A DNA stretch of 64,000 nucleotides from Pseudonocardia thermophila (GTDB lineage Bacteria > Actinomycetota > Actinomycetes > Mycobacteriales > Pseudonocardiaceae). Of the stretch, positions 31,383 to 40,489 are shown piece after piece. Under the pieces are notes generated by a model that was given only the letters and a program-made list of their open reading frames with translations, was not told where the DNA came from and did no database searches. Where the stretch lies: contig NZ_FRAP01000004.1 in the NCBI RefSeq assembly GCF_900142365.1, forward strand, positions 266,350 through 330,349. Reading direction: 5' to 3'. Every line of letters starts with the position of its first letter. Position 1 is the stretch's first letter. Both the position numbers and the translations under genes were made by a program.

Positions 31383-34300
31383 GGACTCTCCCGCTCCACC
31401 GTGGCCGTGCGCTGGTCGCGCCGCACCGCGAACCGGACCGGCACCCGCTCGGCCAGCGCCGGCACGTGCGTGATCACCCCGACCATGCGGTCACCCGCGG
31501 CGGCGAGGTTCTCCAGCGTGCTCGCGACGACGTCGAGGTTGGTGTCGTCGAGGGTGCCGAAGCCCTCGTCCAGGAAGATCGACTCGAGGCGTGCGGCCCC
31601 GGTGGCGGCCAGGTTCGAGATCTGCGCGGACAGCGCCAGTGCGAGGGCCAGGCTGGCCTGGAACGTCTCCCCGCCGGACAGGGTCTTGACCGGACGGCGG
31701 GAGTCGGCGTCGGCGTGGTCGACGACGAGGAACTCGCCGTTGTCGTGGGTCAGCTCGAACTGCCCGCCCGAGAGCTCGGCCAGGCTCCGCGACGCATCGG
31801 TGACGAGCGCGTCGAGCGCCGAGGCCACGAGCCAGCGCGGGAACTGATCGGAGCGCAGCAGCCCGCCGAGCATCTTCGCGACCTGGTGCGCCTCCTCGGC
31901 GCGGTCCCGCTCGGCGACCAGATCGGCGACGGCCGCGCGGCGCTCCACGATCCGCTCGTGCGCGGCCCGCGCCCGCGTGGCCCCGGTGGCCACCGCGGTG
32001 ATCGCCCGGGTGGGCTCGGCCGCCAGCTCGTCGGCGAAACCGTCGGACTCGGCGATCACCCCGTGCTCGGCCAGCTCGGCGGTCAGCCGCCGGGCCAGCT
32101 CCCCCACCCGCTCCCGCGCCGCAGCGGCCGCCCGTTCCGCCGCCTCCACCTGCGCGGCCCGCTCGGCACGCGCGGTCTCCGCCCACCCGAGCAGCGCTGC
32201 CCACGCCTCCGGCAGCCCGCCGGCCGCCCCGTCCCCCTCGTCGAGTTCCGGCGCGCCGAGCGCGACGAGGGGGTCCCGGGCGGCGCGCAGGACCCGCCAG
32301 CCGGCCGCGACGGCGCGTTCGACGTCGGCCGCGGCGGTGTCGGCGATCCGCTGCTCGCGCCGCGCGGCACGCAGCTCGGCATCCGCGGCCTCCGCGGCCC
32401 GCTCGGCCGCGGTCACCCTGGCCAGCGCGGCCTGGGCCGCCTGCGGTGACGGGGCCCCGTCGAGCGCGGCCCGCAGCGCCTCGATCCGCCGCTCGATCGC
32501 AGCGACGGCAGCACGCGCCTCCTGCTCGGCCCGGGCGGCGGCGGTCTCCGCGCTGCGCCGCTCCGCGACGGCCCGCTCCGCTGCGCGCAGCGCCTCCTCC
32601 GCGCTGAACCGCTCCTGCTCGGCGGCGGCCGCGGCGGCGGTGGCCGCGGGCAGCTGCGCCTCCCGTTCGGCGGCTTCGGCGGCGGCCCACTCCAGCAGCG
32701 CCGCCCATCCGCTGAACGGGTCGTCCTCGGCGGCCGGGGCGCCGAACGGGACCAGCGGGTCTCGGGCGGCGCGCAGCGCGGCGGCGGCCCGGGCGGCTTC
32801 GGCTCGCACGTCCTCGACGGCGGCGGCCGCGGTCGTGACGGCGGTGCGCGCGGCCGTCACCGCGACGGCGGCGCGCTGCTGCTCGGCTTCCACCCGGTCG
32901 AGCGCGGCGACGGCGGCGGCGTGCGCGGCCTCGGTGGTGATCCCGGTCTCGGCCAGGCCCGCCTGCAGCCGCTCCACGACGGCGGCCTGGCGGGTCACCT
33001 CCGCCTCTGCCCGGCTGAGCGCCGCGACGGCGGTGGCGTGCGCGGCCGTGGCTCGCTCGTGCTCCTGCTCGGCCGCGGAGAGGCGCGCCTCCGTGTCGGT
33101 CTCGGGAGCCTCGTCGGCGGGGGGCACCGTCGCGACGGTCTGCGCGCAGACCGGGCACTCCTCCCCCGCCACGAGCGATGCGCGCAGCGTGGCCGCGAGC
33201 CCGGACCGGACGGCGGCGGTGTGCGCGGCGCGGGCGTGGTCGCGCCGCTCCCGGGCGGCGGTGACGGTGGTGGCGGCGGCGTCGACCGTTCGGCGGGCCT
33301 GCTCGACCGCGGCTGCAGCGGCCGTGTGCGCCTGCTCGGCAGCGGCCAGATCGGCGAGGTCCCGGCGCACCCGGTCCAGCACGGCCCGCGGCAGCACGTC
33401 CGCTCCCGCGGCCCGGGCGGCCGCCTCGGCCCGCTCGGCGGCCGCCAGCTCGGCGACCGCCCGCTCGTGCTCACGGACGGCGGCCTCCTCGCGGCCGCGC
33501 AGCGCGTCGAGCCCCGCGGGCGCGGTCAGGCCGCGCAGCGCGGCGCGTTCTGCGCGCAACCGCTGGGCGTGCTCGTCCGCGCTGCGGTGCGCGGCCACGG
33601 CGGCGTCGACGGCGGCCCGCGCCGCGCTCTGCACGGCCAGTGCGTCGACCGCGTCCCGCTCCGCCACCGTGTACTCCGACGTCGCCTTGGCCAGCCGGTC
33701 CTGCGCGCCGGGCAGCTCCGCGACGGCGGCGGCCAACTCCTCGTGGTCGTGCAGCACCCGCTCCAGCCGGGCCCGGGGCGGCTCGGCGGCCAGCGCCGCG
33801 CGCGCTGCGGTGTCGGCCTCCTCCGCTCGGGCCAGCGCCGCGGCGGCTCTGCGCGCCGCCTCGACCGCCGACGCGCGCCGGGCGCCCAGCTCGGCGAGCC
33901 CTTCCGGTGCCCGCACCGCGGACAGCCGCGCGATCTCGTCGTGCAGCCGATCGAGCCGCTCGGCGGCGCCGCGCTGCTCCGCGAGCGCCGCGGACAGCTC
34001 CGGCACCGCCGCGGCGACCCGCTCGGCCAGCGCTTCCAGCTCCGCCACCCGGGCCGCGGCCGCCTGCTCGGCCTCGGCGGTGGCGTCGGCGTACCCGGCC
34101 AGCTGCTCTTCCAGCACCTCGGCGCGCTGGCGCTGGGCCGCGGCCTCGGCGTTGGCCTCCTTCGCGATCCGCTCGTAGACGTCCAGGCCGAGCAGCCGGA
34201 CCAGCTTCTCCTGCCGTTTGCGCGGCTCGGCGTGCAGGAACTCGGCGAACTCGCCCTGCGGCAGCACCACGCAGGTGCAGAAGTCGGCGAACGTGAGCCC

Positions 34301-34723
34301 GAGCAGCTGCGTGACCGCCGCGGTGGTGTCGCCCGCGCCGTCGGCGATCGGCTCGGTCTCCTCCTCCGCCGCGCCCGTGCCGGAGGGGTCGCGCAGCCGC
34401 TCCAGCCGCGCGCCGCGCACCGACACCGACCCGGACGCGGCCCGCCGCAGCTCCCGGGCGACGACGTAGCGATCGCCGCCCACGTCGAACACCAGCCGCA
34501 CGGCGCCCCGGTTCTGGGTGGGGGCCAGCGCGTTGGCCACCGACCGCGGGTTGTCCCAGCGCGGCACGGAGCCGTAGAGGGCGAACGTGAGCGCGTCGAT
34601 CACCGTGGACTTGCCCGACCCGGTGGGCCCGACCAGCGCGAAGTAGTCGGCGCCGGTGAAGTCGACGAGGGTGTGCTCGCGGAACGCCGCGAACCCCGTC
34701 ATCTCCAGCAGGACCGGCCTCAT
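31379..34723 (-). CDS. sbcC: SbcC/Rad50-type ATPase
   Basis: 1114-residue SMC-like ATPase that with SbcD cleaves hairpins and blocked DNA ends. Walker A VGPTGSGKST at 31-40 (Lys38), Q-loop region VVLPQGEFAEFL, long Ala/Glu-rich coiled coils on both sides of a zinc hook CPVC (Cys523, Cys526), ABC signature LSGGETFQASLALALALS and Walker B IFLDEGFGTLD near the C-terminus. Starts ATGA-overlapped with sbcD and ends ATGA-overlapped with the NurA-like gene. The coiled coil contains two similar segments (LRAARDPLVPFGAP and LRAARDPLVALGAP), suggesting an internal duplication. Confidence 0.95.
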   Translation of the reverse strand: MRPVLLEMTGFAAFREHTLVDFTGADYFALVGPTGSGKSTVIDALTFALYGSVPRWDNPRSVANALAPTQNRGAVRLVFDVGGDRYVVARELRRAASGSVSVRGARLERLRDPSGTGAAEEETEPIADGAGDTTAAVTQLLGLTFADFCTCVVLPQGEFAEFLHAEPRKRQEKLVRLLGLDVYERIAKEANAEAAAQRQRAEVLEEQLAGYADATAEAEQAAAARVAELEALAERVAAAVPELSAALAEQRGAAERLDRLHDEIARLSAVRAPEGLAELGARRASAVEAARRAAAALARAEEADTAARAALAAEPPRARLERVLHDHEELAAAVAELPGAQDRLAKATSEYTVAERDAVDALAVQSAARAAVDAAVAAHRSADEHAQRLRAERAALRGLTAPAGLDALRGREEAAVREHERAVAELAAAERAEAAARAAGADVLPRAVLDRVRRDLADLAAAEQAHTAAAAAVEQARRTVDAAATTVTAARERRDHARAAHTAAVRSGLAATLRASLVAGEECPVCAQTVATVPPADEAPETDTEARLSAAEQEHERATAAHATAVAALSRAEAEVTRQAAVVERLQAGLAETGITTEAAHAAAVAALDRVEAEQQRAAVAVTAARTAVTTAAAAVEDVRAEAARAAAALRAARDPLVPFGAPAAEDDPFSGWAALLEWAAAEAAEREAQLPAATAAAAAAEQERFSAEEALRAAERAVAERRSAETAAARAEQEARAAVAAIERRIEALRAALDGAPSPQAAQAALARVTAAERAAEAADAELRAARREQRIADTAAADVERAVAAGWRVLRAARDPLVALGAPELDEGDGAAGGLPEAWAALLGWAETARAERAAQVEAAERAAAAARERVGELARRLTAELAEHGVIAESDGFADELAAEPTRAITAVATGATRARAAHERIVERRAAVADLVAERDRAEEAHQVAKMLGGLLRSDQFPRWLVASALDALVTDASRSLAELSGGQFELTHDNGEFLVVDHADADSRRPVKTLSGGETFQASLALALALSAQISNLAATGAARLESIFLDEGFGTLDDTNLDVVASTLENLAAAGDRMVGVITHVPALAERVPVRFAVRRDQRTATVERESP

Positions 34724-35877
34724 CCACCCGCCACCTTGTCGTGCAGCCTGCGGAACAGCTCCTCGACGCGGGGGTCCTCGACCGAGCGGGTACCGAGGTA
34801 CTCGTGGAACAACTGGGCCGGCGTCGCCGCGGCGGTGCTGGGCCGCGACCGCGCGGGGGTGACCGGAGCGGCGAACTCGGGATCGATGCGCACCTCGAGC
34901 GCGTTCGGGAGCACCGCCGTCACCTCCTCCCGCAGGCCGGCCCGCGCCGGCTCCTTGACGTACACCCGCAACCAGTCGTCGCCGACGGTATCGGCGAGTT
35001 CCGACAGTTCCGCGACGGTGCCGCGCACGGTCCGCAGGCGCCGCCCCGACGTGATCGGGATGTCGGTGACGGTCGCCGGCACGCCAGGCGCGGCCTCCAC
35101 CAGGCAGACGACGGGGGCGTTGTCCTGCTCTCCGAAGTCGACCGCGAGCGGCGCCCCGCTGTAGTGCACCGGCGCCGGGGCGGGCAGCTGCTGGCGGCGG
35201 TGCAGGTGCCCGAGCGCCACGTAGTGCGCCTCCACCGGGAAGATGGTCGCCGGCACCGCGTACTCGAAGATCGTCTGCGCGGCCCGCTCGCCGCCGCCGA
35301 GCTTCCCGTCGAGCACGGTCAGGTGGCTCATCACGATGTTGACGGCGTCGTCGCGGAACCCGCTGGTCAGCGACTTGAGCACGGCACGCAGCTGCTGGTC
35401 GTAGGTCCCGGTGTTCTCCGCGGCCGTGTGCGTGATCAGGTCGACGGCGCGCACCGCGTAGCGCTGCGACAGGAACGGCAGCACCGCCAGCGTGCCGCGC
35501 TCGCCGGTGCCCCGCGCGGTGAACTCGATCAGCCCGCCGCGGTCGGCCGTGCGCACCGAGCCGACCAGGGTGATCCCGGCGGCGTTCGCGAGCGGGCGGT
35601 AGGCGTCGATCATCGACGGGTTGTCGTGGTTGCCGGCGATCGCGTAGACCTCGGCGCCCGTGCTGGCCAGCCCCATCAACGTGCGCACGACGAGGTGCTG
35701 GGCCTGCGCGGACGGTGCGGCGGAGTCGTAGAGATCGCCCGCGACGAGGACCGCGTCGGGCTCGTGCTCGCGGGCGATCGCCACGATCTCCCGCAGCACC
35801 TGCTCCTGCTCGTCGAGCCGGCTCCGGCCCTTGAGGGTCTTGCCGACGTGCCAGTCGGACGTGTGCAGCAGTCGCAT
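34720..35877 (-). CDS. sbcD: SbcD/Mre11-type nuclease
   Basis: 385 residues. Metallophosphoesterase nuclease partner of SbcC. Motifs: HTSDWHVGK (Asp8, His10), AGDLYDSAAPS, AGNHDNPS, VMSHLTVL and LGHLHRRQ give the two-metal site. The C-terminal part carries the capping and SbcC-binding region. ATG 35877 is fixed by -10 TACGAT ending 8 nt upstream; a long in-frame extension beyond it is rejected. First gene of sbcD-sbcC-NurA-like; divergent from rnhA. Confidence 0.95.
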   Translation of the reverse strand: MRLLHTSDWHVGKTLKGRSRLDEQEQVLREIVAIAREHEPDAVLVAGDLYDSAAPSAQAQHLVVRTLMGLASTGAEVYAIAGNHDNPSMIDAYRPLANAAGITLVGSVRTADRGGLIEFTARGTGERGTLAVLPFLSQRYAVRAVDLITHTAAENTGTYDQQLRAVLKSLTSGFRDDAVNIVMSHLTVLDGKLGGGERAAQTIFEYAVPATIFPVEAHYVALGHLHRRQQLPAPAPVHYSGAPLAVDFGEQDNAPVVCLVEAAPGVPATVTDIPITSGRRLRTVRGTVAELSELADTVGDDWLRVYVKEPARAGLREEVTAVLPNALEVRIDPEFAAPVTPARSRPSTAAATPAQLFHEYLGTRSVEDPRVEELFRRLHDKVAGG

Positions 35878-35885
35878 CGCGCGCC

Positions 35886-35891
35886 ATCGTA
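35886..35891 (-). promoter_or_regulatory. -10 TACGAT, leaderless promoter of the sbcD operon
   Basis: TANNNT hexamer ending 8 nt before ATG 35877. Confidence 0.5.
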
Positions 35892-35985
35892 TGGGCCGGC
35901 ACCGACACGGTCGCGGAGGCGCCCCGTGGGCGGCGGTGGGCGGTCGGTTCGCTAGCGTCGGCGGCGCGGAACGGGAGGAGGCAGC

Positions 35986-36435
35986 GTGCCGGTCGTGCAG
36001 ATCTGGACCGACGGCGCGTGCAGCGGCAACCCCGGCCCCGGTGGCTGGGGCGCGGTGCTGCGCTACGGCACCGCGGAGAAGGAGCTGTACGGCGGGGAGG
36101 GCGGCGCCACCACGAACAACCGGATGGAGCTGACCGCGCCGATCAAGGCGCTGGAGACGCTCACCCGCCCCTCCGTGGTGGAGATCTGGACCGACTCGAC
36201 GTACGTGCGCAACGGGATCACCAGCTGGCTGCCGAAGTGGAAGGCCAACGGCTGGACGACCGCGGCGCGCACCCCGGTCAAGAACGCCGATCTGTGGCGG
36301 CGGCTCGACGAGGCGGCCGCTCGGCACACCGTGTCGTGGCACTGGGTGAAGGGCCACAACGGCCACCCGGAGAACGAACGGGCGGACCGCCTGGCCCTGC
36401 GCGGGCTCGAGGAGGCCCGCCGCGAGCGGAGCTAG
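35986..36435 (+). CDS. rnhA: Ribonuclease HI
   Basis: 149-residue single-domain RNase HI that removes RNA from RNA-DNA hybrids. The four catalytic acids are Asp9, Glu48, Asp70 and Asp134 ([32 protein letters not shown]), exactly at canonical spacing. GTG 35986 has a strong SD GGGAGGAGG; a -10 TAGCGT at 35953-35958 would give a short leader. Divergent from sbcD. Its stop shares the palindrome CTAG (36432-36435) with the stop of the convergent gene. Confidence 0.96.
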   Translation: MPVVQIWTDGACSGNPGPGGWGAVLRYGTAEKELYGGEGGATTNNRMELTAPIKALETLTRPSVVEIWTDSTYVRNGITSWLPKWKANGWTTAARTPVKNADLWRRLDEAAARHTVSWHWVKGHNGHPENERADRLALRGLEEARRERS

Positions 36436-36749
36436 AACACCAGCAGCGTCACGACGAGCAGCACGGCCACCAGCCCGGCGCCGAGCACCACGGCGGTGAC
36501 CCGGTCGAGCGCGGGCCGGCGCGTCGACGGGAGGGCCAGCTCCTCGACCAGCACCGGGTTGGGCGGGCGGACCCGCTGCAGCGGCACGGTCACCGGCGCA
36601 TCCTCGTCCGGTGGGGCACAGCGCTGCGCGGGGATGAGTGCTACCAGGTTCGCCGGGATCGGCTCGGTGGCCGGTTCGCCTCCGTCCGGGTGGCCCTGTG
36701 CGGGGATCACGTTGATCTGTTCGGCTGGTCGGCCGCACCCGTTACACAC
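36432..36749 (-). CDS. Small protein with C-terminal membrane anchor
   Basis: 105 residues, family unknown. N-terminal [11 protein letters not shown] contains a CxxC. The middle is Pro-rich and probably disordered. The last 23 residues ([20 protein letters not shown]) form one membrane span ending at the C-terminus, giving a tail-anchored topology. It overlaps the RNase HI stop by 4 bp (CTAG). It lies 17 bp from the stop of the MFS pseudogene on its other side. Confidence 0.6.
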   Translation of the reverse strand: MCNGCGRPAEQINVIPAQGHPDGGEPATEPIPANLVALIPAQRCAPPDEDAPVTVPLQRVRPPNPVLVEELALPSTRRPALDRVTAVVLGAGLVAVLLVVTLLVF

Positions 36750-36766
36750 CCTGGGTCACCGACCGG

Positions 36767-37959
36767 CTACCGCACGGAGCGAATGCGGTAGACCAGCACG
36801 GCCCCGACCGCCCCGACGACGGCGGGCACCCCGCACAGCGCCGCGTACCCGCCGGGCCCGGTGACCAGCGCCGCCGCCACGACCGGCGCGAGCACCTGCG
36901 GCAGCGAGCTGGCGATGTTGAGCACACCGAGGTCGCGGGCCCGGTCGGCCGCCGCCGGCAGCACCTGGGTGAGCAGGGCGAAGTCGACCGCGGAGCAGGT
37001 GTCGAAGCCCAGCCCGAGCAGCACGGCCGCGACCAGCACCCCGCTCCAGGTCAGCCAGCACGCCATGAGCACCGCGGCGCAGGCCATCAGCAGCGCACCG
37101 CCGCAGACGAACGCCCGCCTGCGGCCCAGCCGGTCCGACGCGATCCCGGACACCAGCGACGCGACGAGCACCGCCGCCAGGTTCACGCCGGTCGCGATCG
37201 TCACGGCCGTCTTCGAACCGGCCACGTGCACGACGTCGGCGAGGAAGTACAGGTACGGCAGCGCGATCGCGGTGCCCAGGTCGACCAGGAACCGGGTGAC
37301 CCACGCCCACCCGGAGTCGGGGTGGCGGCGCGGGTCGATCCAGAAGCCGGCGAGGAACGAGCGCCACTCGGAGCGGGTCGGCGCCACCGGCCGGGCCCGC
37401 GGCCGGCTCAGCACGAACGGCAGCCCGGCCAGCAGCAGGAACGCAGCGCAGCCGAGGTACCCGGGGGCGGCGGCGTCGCCGAGGTGGGCCAGACGGGTGT
37501 CGATCGCGACCCCGACGATCAGCGCGAGCCCGGACCAGCCGGCCGCGGTGCCGCGCTGCCGCACCGGCACCTGATCGGGGACGGTGGCCGAGGGCGCGGC
37601 GTGGGCAGCGTTGAGCGCGGCCTGCACGACGCACCACCCGAGCACCGGCCACCAGCGACGCGCCCCGGCGAGCAGCACCAGCCCGGCCGCACCGCCGGCG
37701 AACCCGGCCGCGACCCACGGCACGCGCCCGCCGAACCGGGACCTCGCGCGGTCGCAGAGCGCGCCGAACACCGGGTTGGCCACCAGCGAGGCCGCCGCGC
37801 CCAGACCGAGCACCAGCGCGAGCGCACCCTCCTTGCCGGGCCCGGCCACCGCTTCGGCCTGCATCGGCAGCAGCACCTGGATCGCCCGAACAGGCCGGCG
37901 AACAGGCCCACCCACGCCGGCGCGAACCGCAGGATCCACCGGCCGCGGACGGGCTGCAC
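36767..37959 (-). pseudogene. MFS transporter with a single-base frameshift
   Basis: Reading from GTG 37959, MQPVRGRWILRFAPAWVGLF gives the first membrane span, ending AGLFG. The frame then breaks at about 37883-37889 and continues in another frame with IQVLLPMQAEAVAGPGKEGA to the stop at 36767. Restoring one C (GGGC to GGGCC) would read LFGPIQVLLPMQ, the expected MFS sequence, giving about 397 residues and 12 spans. Motifs after the break are intact (NPVFGALCDRARSRFG, SDRLGRRRAF). Either a sequencing or assembly error, or a recent inactivation. Substrate unknown. Confidence 0.75.
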
Positions 37960-38066
37960 CGGTTCGTCGATCAGCTGCTGAGACGGGTGACCGCCTCAGC
38001 GCCCACCGGTCACCACCCGTCCTCGTGCACGGCCCCATCGTCGCGAACGGGCCCGGCCACGGCGAA

Positions 38067-38088
38067 CGCAAGCGAGCGGGCGCTTGCG
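38067..38088. promoter_or_regulatory. Inverted repeat CGCAAGCG-N6-CGCTTGCG
   Basis: Perfect 8-bp arms in the divergent region between the MFS pseudogene and the mannosyltransferase gene. Size and spacing suit a TetR-type operator, but no such regulator is nearby. Confidence 0.4.
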
Positions 38089-38120
38089 GCGGCCCCGGTC
38101 GCGTCGGGGACGATCCCCTG

Positions 38121-39281
38121 GTGACCAGCACCCGCGTCCAGGCCCGTGGCGCGGACCTGCGCGCATGGACCACCCGGCTCGCCCCGGCCGCTGTGTACCT
38201 CGCGGTGCGCGGCGTCGGACTGGTGGTGCTGGCGATCATGGCCGCCCACGACGGCACGACGCTCGTGGAGCGGCTCACCAGCTGGGACGGCGCCTGGCTG
38301 CTCTCCATCGCCCGGCACGGTTACACCGACCTGCCCGCCGACCACGTCGACGCGTTCGGCAACCGCACCCCGGTCACCCCGTACGGCTTCTTCCCCGGCT
38401 ATCCGCTGCTCGTGTCCGCGGTCGGGTCCCTGACCGGTGGCGACCTCGTGGCCGCCGGCCTGGTGGTGTCGCTCGTCGCCGGGATCGGGTCCGCGTACGG
38501 GCTCACCGCGCTCGCCGCCGCGGTGCCCGGCGGCTCGCGGCGGGCCGGGCTGGCGCTGGTGGCGCTGTTCGCGGCGATGCCGATGGGTGTGGTGCTGTCG
38601 ATGGCCTACACGGAGGCGCTGTTCTGCGCGCTCGCCGTGTGGGCGCTGGTGGGCGTGCTGCGCGAGGACTGGCTGCTGGCCGGGGTGTGCGCATTCGGCG
38701 CGGGGCTGGTGCGGCCCACCGGCAACGCGGTGGCCGCCGCCGTCGTGCTCGCCGCGCTGGCCGCGGTCGTGGCGCGCCGCGGCGGCTGGCGGCCGTGGGC
38801 CGGCGCGCTGCTCGCCGGGGCGGGCATCCTCGGCTACCTCGCCTACGTCGGCGTGCAGGCGGGCAGCTGGGACGGCTGGTTCCGCATCCAGCGCGAGGGC
38901 TGGGGCTGGTACTTCGACGGCGGCCGCGGCACCGCGGACTTCGTGGCCGGCGTGCTCGGCGGCGGGGACCGGCTGTTCGACGTCGTCGTCGTGGCGGCGC
39001 TGATCGCGACGATCGTGCTGTTCGTGATCTGCGCGGCGATGCGGCTGCCCTGGCCGCTGCTGGTGTACGCGCTGGTCGTGCTGGTGACGGTGTGGGGCAC
39101 CGAGGGTCTGATGAACGCCAAGCTGCGGCTGCTCGTGCCGGCGTTCGTGCTGCTCGTGCCGGTGGCGATCGGGCTGGCGCGGCGGCGGACGAGCACCGTG
39201 GTGGCGGTGCTGACCGGGCTCGCGCTCGCATCCGCGTGGTACGGCGGCTACGCCCTCACGATCTGGCCGTACGCGGTGTAG
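38121..39281 (+). CDS. PIG-V-like mannosyltransferase family membrane protein
   Basis: 386-residue polytopic membrane protein with about 9 to 10 spans. The lumenal-type motif TSWDGAWLLSIARHGY after the first span, plus RTPVTPYGFFPGYPLL, match bacterial PIG-V-like GT-C glycosyltransferases, which transfer mannose from a polyprenyl-phosphate donor. Acceptor unknown; it could be a glycolipid or glycoprotein. Start GTG 38121 (MTSTRVQARG) is preceded by GACGAT ending 6 nt upstream, a weak leaderless -10. Longer in-frame versions cross the divergent promoter region and are rejected. Confidence 0.8.
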   Translation: MTSTRVQARGADLRAWTTRLAPAAVYLAVRGVGLVVLAIMAAHDGTTLVERLTSWDGAWLLSIARHGYTDLPADHVDAFGNRTPVTPYGFFPGYPLLVSAVGSLTGGDLVAAGLVVSLVAGIGSAYGLTALAAAVPGGSRRAGLALVALFAAMPMGVVLSMAYTEALFCALAVWALVGVLREDWLLAGVCAFGAGLVRPTGNAVAAAVVLAALAAVVARRGGWRPWAGALLAGAGILGYLAYVGVQAGSWDGWFRIQREGWGWYFDGGRGTADFVAGVLGGGDRLFDVVVVAALIATIVLFVICAAMRLPWPLLVYALVVLVTVWGTEGLMNAKLRLLVPAFVLLVPVAIGLARRRTSTVVAVLTGLALASAWYGGYALTIWPYAV

Positions 39282-39319
39282 GTGGCGGCCGGCTCGGGGA
39301 GTCGCGGGAAGGCGCAGCC

Positions 39320-39424
39320 TTGATGGCGCCCGGCTCCCTCGTCGCCGAGCGCGGCTCCTGCGCTCCTGAACGACCGCCGTGGCCACCTCCCGGTAGTGCT
39401 CGGGCCCGGTGCGGTGAGGTGCGG
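39320..39424. repeat. Dispersed two-part repeat, copy 1
   Basis: Left block 39320-39354 (TTGATGGCGCCCGGCTCCCT and on) and right block 39379-39424 (GGCCACCTCCCGGTAGTGCT and on) match the element at 59673-59894, with only three mismatches in the left block. Here the blocks are 24 bp apart. Lies between convergent genes. Confidence 0.7.
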
Positions 39425-39434
39425 CTGCGCCACC

Positions 39435-40448
39435 TCACTCCTGCGGCTGCGGTTTCTCCGCCCGGCGCGGGCTGCCCGTCAGCGAGCCCGCGTGCGCCAC
39501 GAGCGTCGGGTCCTTGCGCGTCTTGATCAGGCTGGCGACGGTGACCACCGCCAGGACGCCGACGATCACGCCCAGCGAGAGCGGGGTGGGGATCTCCGGC
39601 ACGGCCGGGGAGACGTCGACGTGCAGCCAGTGCAGGATCAGCTTCACCCCGATGAACGCGAGGATCAGCGAGAGCCCCGTCGACAGGTACACCAGCCGGT
39701 CGAGCAGACCCTTGACCAGGAAGTACAGGGCGCGCAGGCCGAGCAGGGCGAACGCGTTGGCGGCGAACACGATGAACGCGGAGTCGGTCACCCCGAACAC
39801 GGCGGGGATCGAGTCCAGCGCGAACAGCAGGTCGATGCCGCCGATCGCGACGAGCACGATCATCAGCGGCGTGACCATCCGCCGCCCGTCGACCCGGGTG
39901 AAGAGCTTGCCCCCGTCGTAGGCGTCGCTGATCGGCAGCACCCGCCGGGCGGTGTTGACCACGATGTTGTTCTCGACGTCGGGGTCCTCGTCGCGGTGCC
40001 GGAACAGCTGCACGGCCGTGTAGAGCAGCAGCAACCCGAACAGCAGGAACACGAACGACGCCAGCGACAGCAGCGCGGCCCCGATCGCGATGAAGACCAC
40101 CCGCATGACGAGAGCGAGCACGATGCCGAAGGTCAGCACCTTCTGCTGGTGCTCCTCCACCACCGCGAACGTCGACATGATGATCACGAAGACGAAGAGG
40201 TTGTCGACCGACAGGCTCTTCTCGACGATGTAGCCGGCGAAGAACTGGGTGCCCGCGTCGGCGCCGTAGGCCAGCAGGAACCAGACACCGAAGGCCACGG
40301 CGACGCCGACGTAGAACACCGACCAGGCCGTGGCCTCCCGGAACCCGACGCGGTGCGGCCGCAGCCAGCCGAGCGCCAGGTCGAGCGCGAGCAGAGCGAG
40401 GATCAGCGCGATCGTCACGATCCAGGTGAGCGTGCTGATCTCGATCAT
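39435..40448 (-). CDS. TerC-family membrane protein
   Basis: 337-residue integral membrane protein with about 9 spans. TerC/Alx signatures: EKSLSVDNLFVFVIIMSTF, AIGGIDLLFALDSIPAVFGV and VFAANAFALLGLRALYFLV, with conserved membrane Asp residues in SVDN and ALDS. Members export Mn2+ or support metal loading of secreted enzymes and tellurite resistance. ATG 40448 has an SD GGAGGATC. Only 41 bp separate it from the upstream phosphodiesterase gene, so no yybP-ykoY riboswitch is present and it is probably co-transcribed. Confidence 0.93.
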   Translation of the reverse strand: MIEISTLTWIVTIALILALLALDLALGWLRPHRVGFREATAWSVFYVGVAVAFGVWFLLAYGADAGTQFFAGYIVEKSLSVDNLFVFVIIMSTFAVVEEHQQKVLTFGIVLALVMRVVFIAIGAALLSLASFVFLLFGLLLLYTAVQLFRHRDEDPDVENNIVVNTARRVLPISDAYDGGKLFTRVDGRRMVTPLMIVLVAIGGIDLLFALDSIPAVFGVTDSAFIVFAANAFALLGLRALYFLVKGLLDRLVYLSTGLSLILAFIGVKLILHWLHVDVSPAVPEIPTPLSLGVIVGVLAVVTVASLIKTRKDPTLVAHAGSLTGSPRRAEKPQPQE

Positions 40449-40489
40449 GCGCCGATCCTCCGCTCTTCTTTACCGACGCTTTACCAACG

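Noticed and set aside
31977..34178. 733-residue open frame antisense to sbcC
   Set aside because: Ala/Ser/Arg-only composition typical of the reverse frame of high-GC coding DNA; no start signal and a strong gene on the other strand.
37960..38308. Long N-terminal extension of the MFS protein (from 38308)
   Set aside because: It crosses the divergent promoter region; the real first membrane span lies in another frame from 37959.
40449..40489. yybP-ykoY manganese riboswitch before terC
   Set aside because: Only 41 bp separate terC from the upstream gene, too short for the aptamer, and an SD fits directly.
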